Below, piece by piece: positions 59,176 to 64,000 of a DNA stretch of 64,000 bases. A program made the translations under genes and the position numbers. The number at the start of each line of letters is the position of its first letter. Positions within the stretch are counted from its first letter, which is position 1. The notes under the pieces are model-generated. The model searched no databases. It was given only the letters and a program-made list of their open reading frames with translations, and was not told where the DNA came from. This DNA comes from Chromatiales bacterium (lineage in GTDB: Bacteria > Pseudomonadota > Gammaproteobacteria > Steroidobacterales > GCA-2729495). The DNA is taken from positions 310,001 through 374,000 of the forward strand of contig JAEUPZ010000031.1 of the NCBI GenBank assembly GCA_016789885.1, read 5' to 3'.

Positions 59176-60582
59176 TCAGGCGGCCAGGTACTGGCGCGGA
59201 TCGGCGATGCGGCCGGCAATGGCCGAGGCTGCCGCGGTCAGCGGGCTCGCCAGCACGGTGCGGGCGCCGATGCCCTGGCGGCCTTCGAAGTTGCGGTTGC
59301 TGGTGCTGACGCAGAGCTGGCCGGCACCGGTGACGTCGCCGTTCATGCCGAGGCACATGGAGCAGCCGGCCTCGCGCCACTCGGCACCAGCGGCCTGGAA
59401 GACCTGGTGCAGGCCCTCGGCCTCGGCCGCCCGCTTGACCTGCTCGGAGCCCGGCACGACGAGCATGCGCACGCCGGCGGCGACCTTGTGGCCCTTGAGC
59501 ACGCTGGCCGCCGCACGCAGGTCGGACAGCCGCGAGTTGGTGCAGCTGCCGACGAACACCACGTTGACCTCGCGCCCGAGCATCGGCTTGCCCGCCTCGA
59601 CGCCCATGTAGGCGAGGGCCTTGCGGAAGCTGACGTCGCCATCGGCGGGAACGGGCTGGCCGATGGGCACGACCATGCCGGGGTTCGTGCCGAAGGTGAC
59701 CATCGGCGTGAGGGCGGACACGTCGATGTCCACCTCGCGATCGAAGCGCGCGCCGGGGTCCGAGGGCAGCCGGCGCCAGCGGGCCACGGCCGCATCGAAG
59801 GCGGCGCCCTGGGGCGCGAGCGGACGGCCCGCCAGGTACTCGAACGTGGTGTCGTCGGGCGCGACCATGCCGGCCCGGGCGCCGGCCTCGATGCTCATGT
59901 TGCAGATGGTCATGCGCTCTTCCATCGACAGGGCGCGGATGGCGCTGCCGCGGTACTCGATGACGTGCCCGGTGCCGCCGCCGACGCCGATCTTCCCGAT
60001 GATGGCGAGGATGATGTCCTTGGCCGTGACGCCGGCCGGCAGCGCGCCCTCGCAGTTGATGGCGAGGGTCTTCGGCTTGCGCTGGAGCAGGCACTGGGTG
60101 GCGAGCACGTGGCCCACCTCGGTGGTGCCGATGCCGAAGCCCAGCGCGCCGAAGGCGCCGTGGGTGCTCGTGTGGCTGTCGCCGCAGACGATGGTCTTGC
60201 CCGGCTGGGTGATGCCGAGCTCGGGGCCGATGACGTGGACGATGCCGCGCTCGACGGCGTCGAAGCCGTAGAGCTTCACGCCGAACTCCCGGCAGTTGTC
60301 GATCATGACCTTGATCTGGGCCGCGGCGGCCGGCTCGGACACCAGGTCCAGGTCCTTGAGCGTGCGCACCGGCACCGTCGGCGTCGAGTGGTCGAGGGTG
60401 GCGAGCGTCAGGTCGGGACGGCGCACCTTGAGGCCACGCGAGCGCAGCACCGTGAAGGCCTCGGGCGAGGTCACCTCATGCGTCAGGTGCAGGTCGATGT
60501 AGAAGACCGCCGGGTTATCGGCGCTCTCGGGAACGACGACGTGGTCGTCCCATACCTTCTCGAACAGTGAACGTGGGGCCAT
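59176..60582 (-). CDS. leuC: 3-isopropylmalate dehydratase large subunit
   Basis: The 468-residue [4Fe-4S] subunit that converts 2- to 3-isopropylmalate. Cluster cysteines are in [13 protein letters not shown] and CSMCLGMN. Other family segments are [31 protein letters not shown] and [12 protein letters not shown]. The ATG is at 60582. It lies between ilvE and leuD. Confidence 0.97.
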   Translation of the reverse strand: MAPRSLFEKVWDDHVVVPESADNPAVFYIDLHLTHEVTSPEAFTVLRSRGLKVRRPDLTLATLDHSTPTVPVRTLKDLDLVSEPAAAAQIKVMIDNCREFGVKLYGFDAVERGIVHVIGPELGITQPGKTIVCGDSHTSTHGAFGALGFGIGTTEVGHVLATQCLLQRKPKTLAINCEGALPAGVTAKDIILAIIGKIGVGGGTGHVIEYRGSAIRALSMEERMTICNMSIEAGARAGMVAPDDTTFEYLAGRPLAPQGAAFDAAVARWRRLPSDPGARFDREVDIDVSALTPMVTFGTNPGMVVPIGQPVPADGDVSFRKALAYMGVEAGKPMLGREVNVVFVGSCTNSRLSDLRAAASVLKGHKVAAGVRMLVVPGSEQVKRAAEAEGLHQVFQAAGAEWREAGCSMCLGMNGDVTGAGQLCVSTSNRNFEGRQGIGARTVLASPLTAAASAIAGRIADPRQYLAA

Positions 60583-60626
60583 GCGCTGGACTCCGGAGAT
60601 TGGTCGTGTCGGTGGGGTGGCGCCGC

Positions 60627-61562
60627 TCAGCCGGCGGTCTCGAGGGGCTCGAGCCAGCCCCGGGTGTCGGCGGTGCGGCCGTTGAACAGGCCGAAGAACG
60701 TTTCCTGCAGGCGGGCCGTCAGCGGCCCGCGGCGGCCGGTGCCGACCGGGATCCGGTCGACGGACCGCACGGGCGTGACCTCGGCGGCCGTGCCGGTCAG
60801 GAACATCTCGTCGGCGATGTAGAGCAGCTCGCGCGGGATGGTCTGCTCGTGGACCGGAATGCCCATGTCACGGGCCAGCGTCATGATCGTGTCGCGCGTG
60901 ATGCCCTGGAGGATCGAGGCGGTGGTGGGCGGCGTGATCAGCATGCCGTCCCTGACCAGGAACACGTTCTCGCCGGCACCCTCGCTGACCGTGCCGTCGT
61001 AGGCCAGGGCGATGCCCTCGGCGAAGCCCCGGTCGCGGGCCTCGGCGCCCACCAGCGTGCTCGACAGGTAGTTGCCGCCGGCCTTGGCGAGCGCCGGGAT
61101 GGTGTTCGGCGCGACCCGCTGCCACGACGACACGCAGACATCGACGCCCTGCTCGATGGCCTCCGGGCCGAGGTAGGTGCCCCATTCCCAGGCGGCGATG
61201 GCGAGTTCCACGGGGCTGCCCGGCGGCGGTACGACGCCAACCTCGCCGTAGCCGCGGTAGGCGAGGGGGCGCACGTAGGCGCTCTTCAGGCCGTTGCGCA
61301 GCACGACTTCCTTGCAGGCGGCATTGATCTCGTCCGCGGACCAGGGCAGCTGGATGCGGTGGATCTTCGCCGAGGCGAGGAGCCGCTTCGTGTGGTCGGC
61401 GAGGCGGAAATACCGCGGCCCTGCGGGGGTCGCGTACACCCGGATGCCCTCGAAGACCGACGAGCCGTAGTGGAGGGCATGGGTGAGGACGTGGACGCGG
61501 GCCTCGTGCCAGGGCACCAGCTTGCCGTTGTGCCAGATCCACTCGGTGGTCTTGATGGGCAT
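60627..61562 (-). CDS. ilvE: Branched-chain amino acid aminotransferase
   Basis: Final transamination for leucine, isoleucine and valine. The 311-residue class IV aminotransferase has [16 protein letters not shown], the PLP-lysine region [25 protein letters not shown] and [15 protein letters not shown]. The ATG at 61562 ([16 protein letters not shown]) fits homologues. It leads the operon and is preceded by a terminator-like hairpin and a possible leader peptide. Confidence 0.96.
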   Translation of the reverse strand: MPIKTTEWIWHNGKLVPWHEARVHVLTHALHYGSSVFEGIRVYATPAGPRYFRLADHTKRLLASAKIHRIQLPWSADEINAACKEVVLRNGLKSAYVRPLAYRGYGEVGVVPPPGSPVELAIAAWEWGTYLGPEAIEQGVDVCVSSWQRVAPNTIPALAKAGGNYLSSTLVGAEARDRGFAEGIALAYDGTVSEGAGENVFLVRDGMLITPPTTASILQGITRDTIMTLARDMGIPVHEQTIPRELLYIADEMFLTGTAAEVTPVRSVDRIPVGTGRRGPLTARLQETFFGLFNGRTADTRGWLEPLETAG

Positions 61563-61630
61563 GTGTTCTCCCCCGGGCGTTGCCGGCGGCCTCTCCAAAG
61601 GGGGACCGGGCGGCCGGACCGCGATCCCTG

Positions 61631-61664
61631 AAAACAAAAACCCCGCTACCGTCGGGTGCGGGGT
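61631..61664 (-). terminator. Attenuator-type terminator upstream of ilvE
   Basis: On the minus strand ACCCCGC (61664-61658), an 11-base loop and GCGGGGT (61646-61640) are followed by TTTTTGTTTT (61640-61631). No minus-strand gene lies upstream that would need a terminator, so it should act on the ilvE-leuCDB leader. Ends 68 bases before the ilvE ATG. Confidence 0.7.
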
Positions 61665-61711
61665 CCGGGCTTGGCGAATCTCGACAGGGTCTGGATTCTA
61701 AGGTCAACCGC

Positions 61712-61756
61712 TCAGACGGCCGCAACCCGCTGGCGGGCTACCCGCCCCAGCGCCAT
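61712..61756 (-). CDS. Possible 14-residue leader peptide for ilvE-leuCDB
   Basis: ATG at 61756, stop TGA at 61714-61712, encoding MALGRVARQRVAAV with one leucine and three valines. It ends 48 bases before the terminator, and its coding region can itself form a hairpin (CGCTGG-CGGG with CCCG-CCCCAGCG, on plus about 61728-61753). No clear ribosome site is seen. A ribosome stalled for lack of valyl- or leucyl-tRNA could control the terminator. Confidence 0.35.
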   Translation of the reverse strand: MALGRVARQRVAAV

Positions 61757-61785
61757 GAACGACTGCGAGGCGACGGCGCGCGTGA

Positions 61786-62229
<444 letters not shown>

Positions 62230-62242
62230 GCGGCCCGCCCCG

Positions 62243-63124
62243 ATGCGCCTGGTGACCCTCGACAGCCGGGAGACGGGCGGTCGGCCGGGGGTGGTCGTGG
62301 CCGGTACCGAAGTGGCCGGCGGCGAGATCCTCGACATCGTCGCGAGCCCCGGCAGCCTGGCCGACACCCAATGGCTGCCCCAGTCGGTGGTGTCGGTGCT
62401 GGCGGCCGGCGCCGACGGGCTCTCGCAGGTGGCCCGGATGGTCGCCGCCGTCCAGCAGGCGAGCCCCGCCGAGCGGGCGGCCCTGCGCCAGGCCGGCCGC
62501 CTGCTGCCGCTCGCGTCGACGGCGCTGCTCGCGCCGGTCCGGCGGCCGGGCCTGATCCTCGTCCTCGATGCGGTCGACCAGTCGCCTGCCCTGGGCGCCT
62601 GGATCAAGAACCCGAACGCGGCGGCACCGCCGGGGGCGCGCGTGGCGCTGCCCTCGGGCCAGGTGGAGCGGCTCGACGTGCGGCCGCGCGTCGGCGTGGT
62701 GCTGGGGCGGCCGCTTTTCGGCGCCGGCCGCGACCAGGCCGGTCGGGCCGTGGCGGGCTTCACCCTGCTGGCCGACCTGGGCCCCGGACCCGGCCCGGGA
62801 CATTCGCTGGCCGGGCCCGCCGGGCGCCAGTTCCCCGGTGCCTGTCCGCTGGGCCCGGCGATCTTCACTCCTGACGAACTGCCCCAGCGTCCGCCCGTGC
62901 GGCTCGCGTGCCGGGTGAATGGCCACGAGGTCGGCAGCACCGTGCCGGAGCTCGGGGCGGATACGCTCGCCCGCCTGGTCGCAGGCCTGTCGGCCAGCTA
63001 CGCGCTGCGGCCCGGCGACATCATCGCCTTGCCGGTGGGCGGTTCCCCGGTGACCGTGGGGCCCGGCGACCGGTGCAGCGTTGCCCTCGACGGGCTGCCC
63101 GAGCTCGCGTTCACCATCAGCTGA
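62243..63124 (+). CDS. Fumarylacetoacetate hydrolase-like protein
   Basis: A 293-residue protein related to the C-terminal FAH domain. The core reads PRVGVVLGR, AGFTLLADLG, GACPLGPAIFTPDEL, LACRVNG and PGDIIALPVGGSPVTVGPGDRC. The metal-binding pair usually seen as E-P-E before IG-V-V-I-G appears as R-P-R, while the later aspartate (LADLG) is kept. Activity may be lost or altered. It starts 13 bases after the ferredoxin and is followed by an O-methyltransferase, perhaps as one operon. Confidence 0.65.
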   Translation: MRLVTLDSRETGGRPGVVVAGTEVAGGEILDIVASPGSLADTQWLPQSVVSVLAAGADGLSQVARMVAAVQQASPAERAALRQAGRLLPLASTALLAPVRRPGLILVLDAVDQSPALGAWIKNPNAAAPPGARVALPSGQVERLDVRPRVGVVLGRPLFGAGRDQAGRAVAGFTLLADLGPGPGPGHSLAGPAGRQFPGACPLGPAIFTPDELPQRPPVRLACRVNGHEVGSTVPELGADTLARLVAGLSASYALRPGDIIALPVGGSPVTVGPGDRCSVALDGLPELAFTIS

Positions 63125-63130
63125 CCGCCC

Positions 63131-63793
63131 ATGTCGACCCGCACGATCGCGCTCGACGACCGGCTCTACCACTATCTGCAGGCCGTATCACTGCGCGAGC
63201 CCGACGTGCTCGTGCGGCTGCGCGCCGAGACGGCCCGGTTGCCGGCCGCCGGCATGCAGGTCTCCCCGGAGCAGGGCCAGTTCATGGCGTTGCTGGTGCG
63301 CCTGCTCGGTGCCCGCCGCTGCCTCGAGGTCGGCACCTTCACGGGCTACAGCGCGCTCGCCTGCGCACTGGTGCTGCCGCCCGACGGGCGCCTCGTCACG
63401 CTGGACGTCAGCGCCGACTGGACGGCCGTCGCCCGGCGCCACTGGCTCGACGCCGGCGTGGCCGATCGCATCGACCTGCGGCTCGGCCCCGCGGCCGGGT
63501 CGCTGGCGGCGCTCCTGGCCGAGGGAGCCGCCGACAGCTTCGACTTCGCGTTCATCGACGCGGACAAGACCGGCTACGACGACTACTACGAGCTCGCCCT
63601 GCAGCTGGTGCGGCCGGGCGGCCTGATCGCCTTTGACAACGTGCTGTGGAGCGGGCGGGTGGCCGACCCCAACGCGCAGGACGCCGACACGAGCGCGTTG
63701 CGCGCCCTGAACCGGAAGCTGCACGCCGACGCGCGCGTCGACCTGTCGATGCTGCCCATCGGTGACGGGCTGACGCTCGCCCGGCGCCGCTAG
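63131..63793 (+). CDS. O-methyltransferase (caffeoyl-CoA OMT family)
   Basis: A 220-residue SAM-dependent methyltransferase. It has LEVGTFTGYSALACALVLP (SAM motif I), VTLDVSADWTAVARRHW, FIDADKTGYDDYYELALQLV with the metal-binding aspartates and FDNVLWSGRVADP. This family methylates catechols and similar hydroxyls. The substrate is not known. ATG six bases after the FAH-like stop. Confidence 0.88.
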   Translation: MSTRTIALDDRLYHYLQAVSLREPDVLVRLRAETARLPAAGMQVSPEQGQFMALLVRLLGARRCLEVGTFTGYSALACALVLPPDGRLVTLDVSADWTAVARRHWLDAGVADRIDLRLGPAAGSLAALLAEGAADSFDFAFIDADKTGYDDYYELALQLVRPGGLIAFDNVLWSGRVADPNAQDADTSALRALNRKLHADARVDLSMLPIGDGLTLARRR

Positions 63794-63821
63794 CCGGCGT
63801 GCCCTCGCGGGCAGGACCGGG

Positions 63822-64000
63822 TCAGGCGACCACTTCGATCAGTTCGCCGGCGGCGCCGCGCTCGCAGGTCACCGTGGCGGCCCCGCGGTAGGGTGGCTCG
63901 TCGACGGGCGGGCGGACGCCATCGCGCGCATTGCCCTGGAACGTCACTATGGCGATCCCGTCGGGCAGCCCGGTGGCGGGGAGGGGGCGCGCGGCGGCGG
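63822..64000 (-). CDS. C-terminal part of an unknown gene
   Basis: A minus-strand frame enters from the right edge and stops at 63824-63822. The visible 58 or so residues include ATGLPDGIAIVTFQGNARDG and end GELIEVVA. It is convergent with the O-methyltransferase. The frame is open to the edge and the codon use looks coding. Family not recognised. Confidence 0.5.
   Translation of the reverse strand, partial: AAARPLPATGLPDGIAIVTFQGNARDGVRPPVDEPPYRGAATVTCERGAAGELIEVVA

Overview
The window is a GC-rich, gene-dense stretch of a gammaproteobacterial chromosome. Three things point to this group. The first 17 kb follow the gene order known from Pseudomonas (mtaD, ubiG, a mupP-type phosphatase and yciK divergent from gyrA, serC, pheA, hisC, aroA, cmk, rpsA, ihfB). 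Aspartokinase and diaminopimelate decarboxylase are fused, as in Xanthomonas and Xylella. The his operon starts with a TrpR-like regulator, also a Xanthomonadales-type arrangement. The best guess is a lineage near Xanthomonadales, Nevskiales or Steroidobacterales. Genus cannot be told from the sequence. No phage, transposon, integrase or CRISPR array was seen.

Layout. 1-4.4 kb: end of a probable scpB, rluB, then a minus-strand operon mtaD-ubiG-mupP-yciK. 4.4-15.8 kb: gyrA, then serC-serA-pheA-hisC-aroA-cmk-rpsA-ihfB, joining serine, aromatic amino acid, nucleotide and translation genes; tyrA is not in this block. 15.9-18.9 kb: lapA-lapB (LPS control), a ComEA-like protein, galU and tRNA-Asn. 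19-22.5 kb: an aspartate aminotransferase divergent from uvrB, and tRNA-Val. 22.5-30 kb: the translation cluster thrS-infC-rpmI-rplT-pheS-pheT-ihfA-merR, ending in tRNA-Pro. 30.1-50.3 kb: an accessory-looking mosaic. It holds a CpcT-like secreted protein, two paralogous Rieske oxygenases, a frameshifted cupin gene, a cyclase-like protein coupled to a nitrilase-fold protein, an FAD-linked D-2-hydroxyacid dehydrogenase, ilvD, lysAC, an aspartoacylase-like gene, a Tat lipoprotein of the M24 peptidase fold, a sirtuin, a second nitrilase-fold lipoprotein, a TonB-like protein, a methyltransferase and a lipoprotein. 50.3-57.4 kb: minus-strand his operon hisR-hisG-hisD-hisC-hisB-hisH-hisA-hisF-hisE. 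57.5-61.9 kb: minus-strand ilvE-leuC-leuD-leuB with an attenuator-like leader. 61.9-64 kb: ferredoxin, a FAH-like protein, an O-methyltransferase and the end of an unknown gene.

Most of the window is amino acid biosynthesis and translation. The observations most worth following are: non-AUG starts with good Shine-Dalgarno sites for infC (AUA) and hisF (AUU); three tandem octamers before hisR that resemble tandem TrpR half-sites; a terminator-type attenuator before ilvE-leuCDB; a his operon with hisE but no hisI; and a duplicated Rieske plus nitrilase-fold set in which both nitrilase-fold proteins lack the active-site cysteine.
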